A stretch of DNA of 64,000 nucleotides, taken from contig CM043971.1 of NCBI GenBank assembly GCA_014529385.2, positions 53,789,209 through 53,853,208 on the forward strand, read 5' to 3'. Position numbers and translations under genes: made by a program. How positions within the stretch are numbered: the first letter of the stretch is position 1; every line of letters starts with the position of its first letter. Positions 11,905 through 23,459 of the stretch are shown in pieces. The notes beneath the pieces were generated by a model that saw nothing but the letters and a program-made list of their open reading frames with translations, was not told the DNA's origin and searched no databases. Origin of the DNA: Adiantum capillus-veneris (Eukaryota > Streptophyta > Polypodiopsida > Polypodiales > Pteridaceae).

Positions 11905-12404
11905 TCCTACGAGCTTCGGTGTGAGTTTTCTTCCAACTCGTGTGTCGGAATGGAGCGTGCAGCATATCTATAGAACCACAACGAGTAGAGCTACACATTA
12001 GTACCATCGGAGTCAAGTTTCGATCACCTGTATTTTTTTGGCCTGTCTTCATACGCGTTTACCGCACGGAGTGGTTATAGGTTGATTTTGCAGTTCAAGT
12101 CTTTAGAGTGTTGTTCTTACCTAGTGTATAGACTTCCCCTTGAGTTTGAGATCGATTCGATGATTCTAGATCTTGTTTCGTATAGCATTCGTTCGTAGTA
12201 CGGATTTCAGTCACTTGCGTATTTTAGAACTTAGATTTGATTTCCTTAGTAGTGATTGTCATTAGAAGGTCGAGTAGGTGATTTGACACCCACCTAGTTG
12301 TTTCTATGCGCCTGCAGGTCAAGCTCCGTCCTCGTCTGACAAATTCTGTTGTTGGTTGAGTTCTCGCTATTTAGCTTCCGCTAGCGGCATAACCGCCTTT
12401 ACAT

Positions 12405-12422
12405 TTGGCGCCGTTGCCGGGG
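12405..12422 (+). promoter_or_regulatory. Primer binding site, tRNA-Asp type
   Basis: TGGCGCCGTTGCCGGGGA, one base after the LTR, is complementary to the 3' end of plant tRNA-Asp(GUC), as recalled from known plant tRNAs. This primer is typical of Athila and Tat lineages. Confidence 0.9.
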
Positions 12423-12463
12423 ACGAGAGCCCTAAGTAGATGACCTTAGACTAATCCTACGAG

Positions 12464-12469
12464 GTGAGT
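12464..12469 (+). promoter_or_regulatory. Candidate splice donor after the PBS of element D
   Basis: CGAG|GTGAGT matches the donor consensus and lies 42 bp after the PBS, where a donor for a subgenomic mRNA would be expected. Confidence 0.3.
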
Positions 12470-12941
12470 CGTATAAACTACTTTGTATACTTTAGTTAGA
12501 AAAGATCTAGGAGTGGTGGACTCCGAAGATCTCGAGAGATACTAGGAAGTGGGGTATTCCTGGGTCTTCCGTGTTGACAGTATTTTTAGTTTAGCTTAGA
12601 TTTGTTTGTTGTTTTGTTGGTGTTGAGTAGTTGTTGATAGAAGAAGAATTTGCTAGTCCGTGAGTGACAGTGGATCTCTTTAAAATCACAATTACCAAAC
12701 CCATTTTATGATTAGGAATAGCTTAGGTAGGACTTCATTTGATCCTGATCTGGAGCTAGTAATCATTGGAGTATTTGCTTGATATGGTTGATTGCATGAT
12801 AGATCACTAAACCGTCGAGTTAGTAGTGAAACTTGCAATAAACAAAAGTCACAGAAATTTTTTGTGTATCTGGGAGCTGCTGAGCACTTGAGAAAGCTTT
12901 AGGAAGGATTCTGTGCCAAAAAACTGGAAATCTGCAACTTT

Positions 12942-13660
12942 AGACATCATACGCGTATGATGTCTAAATGACCAAACAGAGACCAAAACAGAAATTTTGA
13001 CTTTACCAGAGTGTTCAAAAGGGGGGTTATACCCTAATTTCAACTTAAAACAAGAGCATTAACACTCAAAGAAACCCAAAAAGACAAGTCGGAGTCCAAG
13101 AAACGCAAAGAATAGGAAATTTTGGATTGAGATCTTGTTTTTACATTCAAACCTGACAAAAACACTTGAAACTCAATTATAAACATTGGAGAAGGCTTAA
13201 AACCAAGAATAGTCAAAATCTGGGACAAAAGACATCATACGCGTATAATGTCTTTTAGCACATCCACTGCTTATTTTTGATATCTGACCTGACAAGATTG
13301 TTACAAACACTGTAGAAAGCATAAATATCAAGTCTTGACCCAAATTGATGAAAAAGACATCATACGCGTATGATGTCTTTGACCTAATTTTGGACATATT
13401 TTGATACTTTGCCAACACAGATCCATTGTAATAGCTGTCTAGAGGTTATATTTCAAGTTTCATCCCATTTGGATCACAATTGACCCAAAACAAGTCAAAA
13501 GCGGAAAATTGCCAAGAAAAGCCTAAATTAGCCATAACTTGCTCAAACAGAGTTCAAACTGAATTTTGTGAGTGGACAGAGCATAAGGGGGCTACTAAGA
13601 GTGAGCATAACCAAAATAGTCCAAATCTGTGAAAAAAGACATCATACGCGTATAATGTCT
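12942..13660 (+). repeat. Palindrome array 1 in the leader of element D (four copies)
   Basis: Four copies of a 24-bp palindrome: arm AGACATCATA, core CGCG, then the reverse complement of the arm. They lie at 12942-12965, 13230-13253, 13355-13378 and 13637-13660. Copies 1 and 3 are perfect. Copies 2 and 4 share one G-to-A change in the right arm (TATAATG). Start-to-start spacing is 288, 125 and 282 bp. The sequence between copies is A-rich and noncoding, and far less conserved than the palindromes. Confidence 0.95.
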
Positions 13661-14007
13661 TTTTCAGCATAACTGCAACAAAATTCTCACTTGATGAAAC
13701 AGAAGTTGTCCAACTGACAAGATTAAACAATTGACCAAGTATCAATCAGTTTGAATCAATTCTGACCACAAAAACTTGGGAAAACAAATTGCCGAGACGG
13801 AAAAGTTAAAGTCCTTTAGGGGAATTGATGAATTTGAGATCGGGCAGGAATCTCCAGAATAACCAACCAAAACAAGGGGAACAAGCAAGTGTCATATCAA
13901 CCGAGGGAAGTGTAAACCAAAGTTGGGTGTAACCATTAGAGCCGATCTTTGAAGGAAGTGTTTCTGATACTTCTTCGGAGAGATCTTACGAGATTTTCAC
14001 TGAACAC

Positions 14008-14715
14008 TTGGAACACTTGAACCTGAACAACAGAGAAAATATGGCAGAAGGACCATCAAACCCTTCCGCCACAATGAAGCTATTGTTCATAAAATATCAG
14101 TACGACAATGAGCAAGGTGCCAAGATCTACAAAGATGGAATGGACCGCTATTGTGTAAAGATAGAAGATAGACCTAGTGAGTTCAAGGACTTAGTGCCTG
14201 TGAGCTATAGCGGAGATAGATATCTAGATGACGAGGGTACCATGTACTTGGTAGTAATAAACCCTAACATTGTGGACAAGTGGGGATTGATGGGCACCAA
14301 AGCCAAAGTAGATGAAGAACTCGAGGAGAAAGCACCAATAATGAACTTCCCTGATGCGAGGTTAAGAAGAGAGAATGAAACTACAAGGATCAACACTGAT
14401 AACATCTATGTGGGGCTATACAAATATAATAATGGGGAGCAAGATCTCTATTATAGATGTGAAGAACCCTACACCGGAGAGTTGACAGACCAAAAAAGAC
14501 TTTATGTCTTTACCTACACAGAGGGATCGGAAGTGAAAATTTCCGCTTACGACAAGTATGGGAGGCAATACTCAACAATGGGCAAGAAAGAATTAGAAGG
14601 ATATACATACTTTGGGGGACCACTACATCAGTATTATGTTACTTCTAGCTCACAAAGACCAACACCAACAAATGGAGTGCAAAACCCAATGACGACAGGA
14701 GGACAAAGAACTTAG
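14008..14715 (+). pseudogene. N-terminal region of the element D polyprotein, unknown domain
   Basis: An ATG-initiated 235-codon frame in phase with Gag and separated from it only by a TAG at 14713. It has several Tyr-rich patches (QDLYYRCEEPYTGEL, YGRQYSTMGKKELEGY) and no recognised motif. It may be a matrix-like domain preceding capsid. An in-frame internal start at 14041 (MAEGPSNPSAT) is also possible. Plant gypsy Gags usually lack such an extension of about 230 residues. Confidence 0.55.
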
Positions 14716-14760
14716 GCTGCTGACTCTTCAAGTCAACCTCAGTACTCGGAGCCCGGACCA

Positions 14761-16326
14761 ATGGGATCATTACATTCCAGAGAGTCAATGGATACGAATC
14801 GAGGTAGTGCAGTTCCAATTCCCACGTATACCACTCCAGGTCCAAGGTTCGAAGCGGAACCATCACATTTACCTCCTAGTAGTAGACTCAGGGCAGGGGA
14901 ACCGACAAGGGTAACCCATGAAGTCCATGATGCTAGAGAAAGCTTTAGCCGGGACACAGGAGCAATGAGATTGGTAGCAGACCATAGACGTATGAGACCA
15001 TCTCAAGTAGCCAAGTGTATGCCAAAGAAGTATGGTGGTTCAGGAGATCCGTATGCACATGTGTCACTCTTTAAGCAAGTCTTAAGAGCTGAGCAGATAA
15101 CAGATTTCCATACACAATACGAGGGATTTGGTATTACTCTAGAAGGTACGGCATTGACATGGTTTCAACCACTGAACAGAGGGGGATTCCATGACATTGA
15201 CCATTTGCTAAGAGAGTTTGCTGAGGAATTCTCAAAACGAGGGATTAAGCACAATACGGTCTCACAAATATATGCTTTTAAACAGAGAGAACACTAAAAA
15301 GTGAAGGAAGCTTCACTTCGCTTCAAACAATACATTGAGAGATGTCCAGTACGTGAACGACCACAAGATGACAGACTATCTGTTCTCTTTATTGAAGGAT
15401 TGAGAAACGACACTCTCAAGAAGGACTTGCACTTGAAAGCTTGTACAAGTTTCGAGCAAGTGACGAGAGCAGCATTGTACTTAGTGGATAACTGTATGGT
15501 TTATGGAGAGGTGTCAGCGGATACAGATTTTACATCCAGTAGCTCTTCCTCCATAGCGAGCGAGACTACCACTAAAAAGAATGTTCAAACAACAACCATG
15601 CTAAATGTAGAGCAAATGATAGAAGATGCTCTAAAAAGGATGGCACCATACCAAAAACCATTGCCAAAACCACTGAAATGGTGTGCTATTGAACAAAAAT
15701 GGACAAACCATCCAACAGAGGAGTGCTATTACAACAAAGGATATGTAAGGGAGCGTCAATATGCACCTCCTGCTCAATTAGCACCACCTCAGGTACATCC
15801 AGTACCTCGATACCCAACGGGAAATGTACTAGGACCTATGGGGATAGAAAGACCGTAACCGGTATTGGGAGAACAACCACCTTTACCAGGAGCAAGACCA
15901 GTGGGCATTAGATATGCACCAACCTTAGAGAATCAGGAAGAACAAGCCTTAGTGCCTGTTCAAGCCTATTATGAAGAATCTGGTGCACACATGTCTCCAA
16001 CTGTGTATTACCCACGAAAAGAACCCAAACAACCAGAACCATGGGGCATGATTGGGAATGTTGGAATACCAACAATTACAAGTGCTTCTGATGAAGAGAG
16101 ATACAATTTGGACGCAAGAACATTGATGTTCATAGCTCATGGACGGTTAACAGGACAAAGACCATCCTATCCATAAAGGACGAATCAAGTGGGACCAAGA
16201 CCAGCACTAGGACCCTGTTACAAGTGTGGAGGTGACCATCTGATGAATGTTTGTCCACATACGGAAATCATTAGAATTAACGCTTATTGCACTGAGTGTG
16301 GGGTTACTCACTTCATTGAGGATTGT
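14761..16326 (+). pseudogene. Gag of element D: capsid domain and two zinc knuckles
   Basis: The same frame continues with stops at 15295, 15856 and 16174. The retrotransposon Gag capsid region is at about 15000-15500, with GSGDPYAHVSLFKQVL, GTALTWFQPL, FAEEFSKRG and LRFKQYIERC. Two C-terminal knuckles follow: CYKCGGDHLMNVC (16216-16254) and CTECGVTHFIEDC (16288-16326). Both are CX2CX3HX4C, one residue shorter than the usual CX2CX4HX4C. All three stops fit CAA-to-TAA transitions. Confidence 0.82.
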
Positions 16327-19005
16327 TCAAAGAATCCAAACAAAGTGCAAAAGACGACATTGAATATGCTAGAAACTATTCCTACCAGCAGTGGGTCTGA
16401 AAATGAAACTCTGATACCAACGCAAGTTGTTACTAGAGCTCAAGCTAAGAAAACCACTAGAGAACCTGAGAATGGAAAGTTAGCGACTGAAGTGGTTAGT
16501 CAAGGACCGCGGAGTCAGAGAAACACATGGAAAGCTAGAAAAGCATGCATGAAGTTGAGAAAAGAACGTGAAGACGCTATTCTAGCTGAGGAACTAAAGC
16601 GAACTAAAGATAGATTAGAAAAACTTGAGAGTCAAAACGAGAAACGAGAGATGAGCCTGGAAAGAACGAAACAAAAGAGTATCAAAGAAACAACGAGCTT
16701 AAGCTCAGGGGGATCAATGCTAGTCGACAAAGTACACGAACCATTGGACGCACTAATGAGAGCTTACGAAGCTAGGTTAAAGAACAACCAAACACAAGAA
16801 CAGAGGTGGATGACATACCCAAACGCGGAATTGGAAAAGCAGAGACTTGAAATGTGCCAGAGAATGATCGAGACTGCACAAGCCTTATTAGAACCACCAA
16901 GAGAAACAATGAATTGTGGAACGAAAAACCCAATTCAGCAAGAGACTATCATTTCACGAGTAGCTGAAAAGACTCACAGTGCACAAAAGTCTGAAGATAC
17001 ACACAAGGATGACCGCATAGTATTGAACACAACTGATCAGGAGATAGAGAGTTTTCATCCAGTCATACAGAGGTCTTACGGAAGAGATGAGGATTACAAT
17101 GAATTTTGGAAACAAGTGAGAGAGGAAAACTTTGCAAACGAGCTAAGTTGCCAAGCTAATCAGACAAAATGGGAAAAGGACATCAGGAATCCTCCCATAG
17201 TGGAATTTGAGGCAGGATCTCAAGTGGACTTGGATCTGCAATCTTACTGGGGAGATGGGGGCTCTGTTAGAACAATGGAGAGCAAACCTCATTCACTAAA
17301 TACCTTACCTTCATACTTAGGAGAGTATGAAGCAAAATCCGAGATTAGAGCACTTCCCTCACGAAGAATCTCATCAGAAAAAGTCATGGACTCGCAAGGA
17401 TTGATAGAGATCTTGTCAACACCAGTGACATGCACTATCACTCTAGTTGAGCTTTTGAGGCTAAGAGCACATATGTGGACCACTGTAGGAAAATGCTTGG
17501 AGAAATTTGGGATAAAAGACCCAACATCGAGACTGCAAGAGGGCATACAAGAGCTGAGCAAACCACAAAAGAACGCTAAGCCTGTACCCTTAAACAAGGT
17601 CGGAGAGTATTGCGAAGGTGAAGAGGGGAATACAACCTTACCAGTTGAATTTCAAGGAGTGAACACGATGGCAATACTAGACAGCAAAGCTGGGGTAGCC
17701 ATTGCTACAAAAGAAATCTGGAAAAAATGGGGGAAACCAGCAATAAGGAAGACTAGGTTGAAACTCCAATTAGCAGATGGACACATGGAGAAACCTATGG
17801 GGTTATTAGAGAAAGTCGTAGTGACTTCTTGCGGCATTGAATACGAACATACTTTTGCTATTGTCGATTTTGGTAAGGAGAATAACTATGATATCATACT
17901 GGGAAGACCATTCATGAGACAATTGAAAATGGTCCAGGATTGGGGTTACGATCACATATACCTGAGAAATATGGAAACCACTACACGTGTGAACCTGAAA
18001 GACCATAGCTACAAAGATGTGAACCGAACACCGGTAGAGGAGTTTGATTCAGCTACTTTGGCGGGATCCGAATTTCCAGCTTGGTTAGGTAAGCCCAAGG
18101 AGTTATGGATGTGTGGGGCCTCAAAATGTGGAAGTCTGAGGCGAGAAGAATATGTTTTAGAAAGGGCTATCGAAGACGAAACTTATATAGGAGAACCCTT
18201 TCCAGAGGACACGCTTGAACCATTAGAATGGACACACATTCTAGCAACCCTAGATGTTTGTGCAATTCCGGATGGTCCCACAACAAAATTTTGCGACAAG
18301 GACGGGTACGACGTGGTTCCGTACTTCATGTTGAGAACTGTACTCGAAAAAGAAACTGAAAAGAACGATACACTGGAAAAGGAAGATGAAGAAGAGGTGT
18401 TTCACGACATTCCCGATCATCCAGAGTGGGGAAATGAAGCAGACAACGAGTCAACGGACAATTCAAGCGGAAACAAAGAAACTATAACGGATGTCAGATT
18501 TTATGATTTTCCGAACCAAACTAAACAACGCCAGAAACGCTATAGAGCAAAGAGAAAAACAAAGGGGGCTAGAACCAATCCGATGCCTAGAATAAGAGGA
18601 AAAAATCAAATCCTAATGCTAGTAAAGGCGGAAGATTGTGTTAAGGACAAGATTTCTGGAAGAATGAGAGGCAATGATCAGAAGAGCTTACGAAAAGACA
18701 AAAGAAGCTCAAGAAATCAAGTTCAAAGGAATGAAACGAAAATTGAAACAGAAAAATCAGAAAAGAACAAGCGCAACAGAGAATACACGGAGTCCAAGTT
18801 AGAACGTAGAAACAAGTACAGAGAGCTCAAGAAAACTATGAAAGAAGTTTGGACGACAGAAATTGAGAGTGGAGAGGACGAAAACGCCAAAATCAAGGAA
18901 AACATGGATGTTCCCTCTCACTACAGGAAATTCACAATAGAGGATAGGAAGGTGGTATTAACCCAACCCATTCGAGAGAGAAAGGCGAACGAATGTTATG
19001 ACTGA
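16327..19005 (+). pseudogene. Element D polyprotein: linker, protease 1, second linker
   Basis: The frame is open to a TGA at 19003. A charged helical linker (about 400 residues) leads to the motif VPLNKVGEYCEGEEGNTT at about 17580. Protease 1 follows, but its active-site motif reads D-S-K-A (17680-17691) instead of D-S/T-G-A, with DIILGRPF downstream. A conserved block (EWTHILATLDVCAIPDGP, VVPYFML) matches element A (DWVHLAATIDTWG, IAPVNML). A very basic stretch (about 18500-18850) precedes RT. The Lys for Gly change suggests that protease 1 may be inactive. Confidence 0.78.
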
Positions 19006-20529
19006 CCGGAGGATGCAAAAAAAGTTGATTTAGCAGCTCCAGGTGAGACACCTAGACCGGTGTACATAGCCACAGATTTGTCTCCAGGCGAGGAAGAGAG
19101 ACTTTTGAGTCTTCTCCGAGAGTACAGGGATGTGTTTGCATGGTATTATAAGGACTTAAGGGGAGTTGACCCATCGATATGCCAACACACAATCCCACTA
19201 AAACAAGATGCAAAGCCTAGCAGACAGAGACCATACACATATAATGATACATTTTCTAAGCGAATCAAAGAAGAGATAGATAAGCTAATGGAATTTGAAT
19301 TCATATACGAGATTGAACACACCGATTGGGTATCTCCGATTGTGGTGGTACCTAAGAAGAACGGAAAACTCCGAGTGTGTGTCAACTTAAAGAAAGTGAA
19401 TGCTGCAACAATCAGGGACAATTATCCCCTGCCGATAACTGATCATGTTCTAGAGCGTGTATCAGGGAAAACATCATACTCCTTTCTTGATGGTTTTTTA
19501 GGATATAACCAGCTAGCCATAGCACCGGCAGATCAAAATAAAACAGCTTTTGCAATGGAGTGGGGAATTTATGCTTATAGGGTTATGCCTTTTGGTCTAA
19601 CCAATGCTCCCGCAACCTTCCAGAGGCTGATGACGCATGCTTTCAAAGAATACTTAAGGTTGTTTCTAGAAATATACATGGATGACTTATGTGTACATTC
19701 TCTTCTGAGAGATGAGCATCTAGAACACCTAAGAAAAGTATTTGAGAAATGTAGGACATATCGCATTTGTCTCAATCCTGAGAAATGTGTGTTTATGGTC
19801 CGACAGGGCAGAATTCTGGGACATATTGTCTCACAAAACGGAATATCCACGGATTTAGAGAAGATAAAAGTTATAGTGGATATGCCTAGACCAACCAATG
19901 CGAAACAAGTACAGAGCTTTATGGGACATTGCGGATATTATAGACGATTCATTTACATGTACGCTATAATAGGCCAACCACTTTACAGGCTAATAGTGAA
20001 CTTTGAATGGACAGAGGAGTGTGAGGAATCATTCAAGAAATTGAAAGAGGCACTCATTACTGCTCCAGTCTTGAAATCACCAGATTGGGAGAAGATATTC
20101 CATGTGCATATAGATGCTTCGGCATATGCAATAGGATGCATTCTGGCTCAGCCAGAAGAAGGAAACATGGATTTTCCTATCTGTTATGCCAGTCGACAAC
20201 TCAACAATGCAGAGAAGAATTACACCACAACAGAGCGAGAGGGATTAGGAATGATATATGTTGTGAAGAAATTTCGGCATTATCTTCTAGCCAACAAGTT
20301 TGTGTTTTTTTACGATCACCAAGCCTTGCTCTACCTAGTGAATAAACCATGCAATACCGGGAGAATAGTGAGATGGTTCATTATCTTACTGGAATTCGAC
20401 TTCACGGTATTAGTAAAGAAAGGAAAAACACATCTTAGAGCTGATCATCTTTCGCGATTGACGAATGGGGAAGACCCTATAGGAGTAGATGACGACATGC
20501 CAGACGCGTACTTGTTCAACATAGAAATG
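19006..20529 (+). pseudogene. Reverse transcriptase and RNase H of element D
   Basis: Open in the same frame after the TGA at 19003. RT includes [34 protein letters not shown] and the catalytic Y-M-D-D at 19675-19686. It continues through the connection domain (GHIVSQNGISTD, FMGHCGYYRRF) into RNase H (VHIDASAYAIGCILAQ, YTTTEREGLGMIYVVKKF, ADHLSRL). The catalytic motifs are intact, so this enzyme could have been active before the polyprotein was broken. Confidence 0.92.
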
Positions 20530-21270
20530 ATACCGAAGTGGTCTCAAAATGTCGTTAGCTTATTAACCTATGGAGGAGAGTTTGATAGAAGAGAATACAA
20601 CCAGAAACATATTGCTATTCAGCAATCCAAGAATCTTCAATTGGTTGCAGGAAGGTTGTATCAATTGGGAAATGATCATGTTTTACGACTATGCATCAAT
20701 CCTGAGGAATATAATATATATCTGCGCGAAGCACATGTTCAAGAATGTGCATTTCATTGTTCAAGAAGGAACACATATAGGAATTTGTTACAATTGGGAG
20801 TCTATTGGCCAGGAATGAAAGAAAGCGTACATGAATATGTCACTGTATGTATTGTATGTTCATCAAAACCGCCAGCAGAGTATTCGACATTATATCAGAT
20901 AATGATCGCTCCGGAATGGAGTCAGTATATTGTTGAATATCTCACAAATAGAACTTTCCCAGAAGGAACGTCAAAAGCTCGTCAAAATCTGTAGAGACAG
21001 AAGCTAGAGATTACGCTTTAATAGGAGATCAACTCTATAAGAGAGGTAAAGACAACCAGCTTAGGATTTGCGCATCAGAGTCTGAGTATGTGATAATCCT
21101 GGAGCAAGCTCATGGAGGAGTAGGTGGAGGCCATTTCTCAGGTGATAAGACAGCAAAACTTGTCTTAGCCGCAGGAATATGGTGGCCAACATTACATATG
21201 GACGCTGAGGAATACGTTAAACGGTGTGATGACTGTCAGCGGACCAAAGTACCACTTAAAAGAGATGATA
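20530..21270 (+). pseudogene. Duplicated H2C2 zinc-binding module of element D integrase
   Basis: Two consecutive copies of a unit of about 126 codons: each begins with a W-S-Q motif (IPKWSQNVV at about 20530, APEWSQYIV at about 20908; the Trp codons are exactly 378 bp apart) and contains a complete zinc site. Copy 1 has HVQECAFH and CIVC (about 20731-20860). Copy 2 has HGGVGGGH and CDDC (about 21108-21240). A stop at 20992 and a one-base frameshift just before it separate the copies. Element A has a single unit. The copies are well diverged, so the duplication is old rather than an assembly slip. Confidence 0.8.
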
Positions 21271-22283
21271 TGCCGCTTAGACCAATGATGGGGGCAAGAG
21301 CTTTTGCAAAATGGGGGATTGATTATGTCGGACCCATTTCACCTCCTGCATATAAGACTCATGCACAATACATCGTTGTGGCTACAGACTATCTAACAAA
21401 GTGGGTCGAAGCAAAGGCAACTCAAAAAGCAGATGCCAGGACCACGGCACAATTTCTATATGAATACGTCTTTGTACGATATGGATTGCCAATAGAAATT
21501 GTGAGTGATCGAGGCACACATTTTATAAATGAAGTGATAGAGATCCTTCTAGATGAATTCATGGTAATCCATAGGAAATCAGCCCCGTATCATCCACAAG
21601 CAAACGGACAAGCTGAAGCAACAAACAAAACCATATGCACGGTCCTTACGAAGATTGTATCTGAGTCGAGAACTGACTGGGACCAGAAGTTGCATTCAAC
21701 ATTATGGGCATATAGGGTAGCATATAAAACATCAATAGGAACGACCCCATATAACATGGTTTTTGGGCTAAATGCTATCTTACCAATAGAATTCTTGATT
21801 TCAACCTTAAGGGTGGCTAAGGATCTAGAGTGGACAGGGCAAGAGCTTTCTGATAGAATAGATGACCTGGAAAAGCTAGACGAGCTTCGCCTAAAAGCAG
21901 TACGTTCTATCTACGCTCAAAAAAGGCGACAAAAGGAATTTTTTGATAAGCATGTGCGGACTAAAGAGTTTAAGGTTGGGGACTATGTCCTAGTTTACAC
22001 TCTAAAACAACATGCTAAGAAGCTTAAAAAGTGAGGGATGGGACCTCTGGTGATTAAAGATCTATCACCAAGTGGAGCGGTCAAGCTTGCTACATTAGAC
22101 GGAGAAGAAATGCCCAATTGGATCAGTGGATGCAGAGTGAAAAAGTATCTTTTGCCGCTAACCCAAGACATGCTTCTCAAAATACATCAAGAAAAGCTGC
22201 GTGTCCAAAAAAAGAAAAAGATTGTGGAGGAAGCGCAAGCCGAGGCGAAGGAAAGAATGGAGAAAAGAAGACTACTACGTTAG
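21271..22283 (+). pseudogene. Integrase core and C-terminal domain of element D
   Basis: The D,D,E core is complete: WGIDYVGPISPP, VSDRGTHFINEV and NGQAEATNK. A basic C-terminal domain (RQKEFFDKHVRTKEFKVGD) is interrupted by a TGA at 22032 and resumes with GPLVIKDLSPSGAVKLATL. No chromodomain follows. A TAG at 22281 separates it from the second protease region, which is in the same frame. Confidence 0.88.
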
Positions 22284-23438
22284 AAACAACGCAATGAAAG
22301 AGCAATACGAATAAACGCAGTCAGTATAACAGAAATGGATAATGACAAAGAAGAACCCATCATTGAATGCAAAGTAGGAACCAACCAAATCAAAGCCAGA
22401 GCACTATTGGATTCTGGAGCTCAAACTAACCTACTTTCACTCAGTTTGTACAGACAATTGACAAATGACACTAAATTACAAACTGCCAAGCAAGAGTTAA
22501 AGAGTTACTCTGAGAATTCAATCAAAACTGTCAGATGCACAGTTTTACATATACAGATTAACCAGTATGTGTATCCTCATATGTTTTACGTGGTTGAAGA
22601 CCAAGCTACACAACATCCATTATTGCTAGGACAACCATGGCATAAGCAATACAATGCAATGATTCACTGGAGTTCTAAATCAATGCTTATCAAATACGAA
22701 GGTGAAAGTCAATCAGTTAAGTTCACCAAAGGAGCAGAGCCAACTCCAAAGGAAGAATCCAAGAACAAAGATAAACAACAACCAGAGAAAAAGAAGAAGC
22801 AATGGAAACCAAAAGTTTCTATACAAATGGATTGCTCTTCGACGAGGAACTCTCAACATTGGATAAGGAAGACAAGCAATAATATAACAGCTCAACCTTG
22901 GGAAAAAACGGAGTCAACGTTGGTATGGAGACCAAAAAAGGTTGTGCCAGAGAACACAAAGGTGGAAAACAGAGTCTTCAATACCAGACAACAGAGTGAT
23001 TCCAGACAATCAAGGACAGTGAAACAGATCTGGATTCCAAAGAAGTTCATGACGACACAAAGCTATAGCAAGAAAATTTGGATCCCAAGAATTTGTAAAC
23101 AGGAACTCCCTTCAGTACAATCCACGAAAACTCCTAGGTATTTCAAGGCGAGGAAATCAACACAAAGAACAAAGCAGGTTTGGGTCGCAAAGAGTTTGTG
23201 GCAAGCACAAGTGAAGCGGAAGCAGATTTGGATTGTGAAAAAGAACAACAAGGTAAAGAAGAATCCATCTACTGATTCTACTACTGAAGTGCCAAAACCA
23301 ACCCAAAACCCAACCACCAATCCTTCAATCAAACAAAGAGCAGCTTTATTGGAAAGACTGTTGTATCATCGCTCTGCAATTGCATTGGGAACTTATGACC
23401 AAAACAACTACAATGCTTCGCCCCCAGACACTTCATAG
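22284..23438 (+). pseudogene. Second aspartic protease and W-x-P-K tail at the C-terminus of element D Pol
   Basis: The integrase frame continues to a TAG at 23436. The sequence RALLDSGAQTNLLSLSLY has an intact D-S-G-A at 22410-22421, and HPLLLGQPWHKQYNAMIHW completes the retropepsin pattern about 75 residues later. A Lys/Trp-rich tail follows with repeated motifs QWKPK, VWRPKK, IWIPKK, IWIPR, VWVAK and IWIVKK. The region has no stop of its own, making it the best-preserved stretch of the polyprotein. A second protease after integrase is not part of the standard Ty3/gypsy plan I know. Confidence 0.78.
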
Positions 23439-23459
23439 TCGTCCAGGAGGACTCAGACT

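Larger units (their letters stand above)
11416..12403 (+). mobile_element. 5' LTR of element D
   Basis: Starts TGTTGAGCCAGC and ends CCGCCTTTACA. It holds a TATA box, a 77-bp GA microsatellite in the presumed leader and a consensus splice donor. The open frame across the microsatellite (poly Arg-Glu) is a by-product of the repeat. Confidence 0.95.

Noticed and set aside
12405..12422. tRNA-Asp gene
   Set aside because: Only the 18 bases matching the tRNA 3' end are present, directly after an LTR, so it is a primer binding site.
12942..13660. Repeat array considered as a CRISPR array
   Set aside because: Only a short palindrome recurs, at 125-290 bp spacing, inside a plant retrotransposon leader; spacers are not unique-length and no cas genes exist.
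14205..14405. Minus-strand ORFs within pol and gag regions
   Set aside because: Shadows of coding frames on the plus strand, without any recognisable domain.
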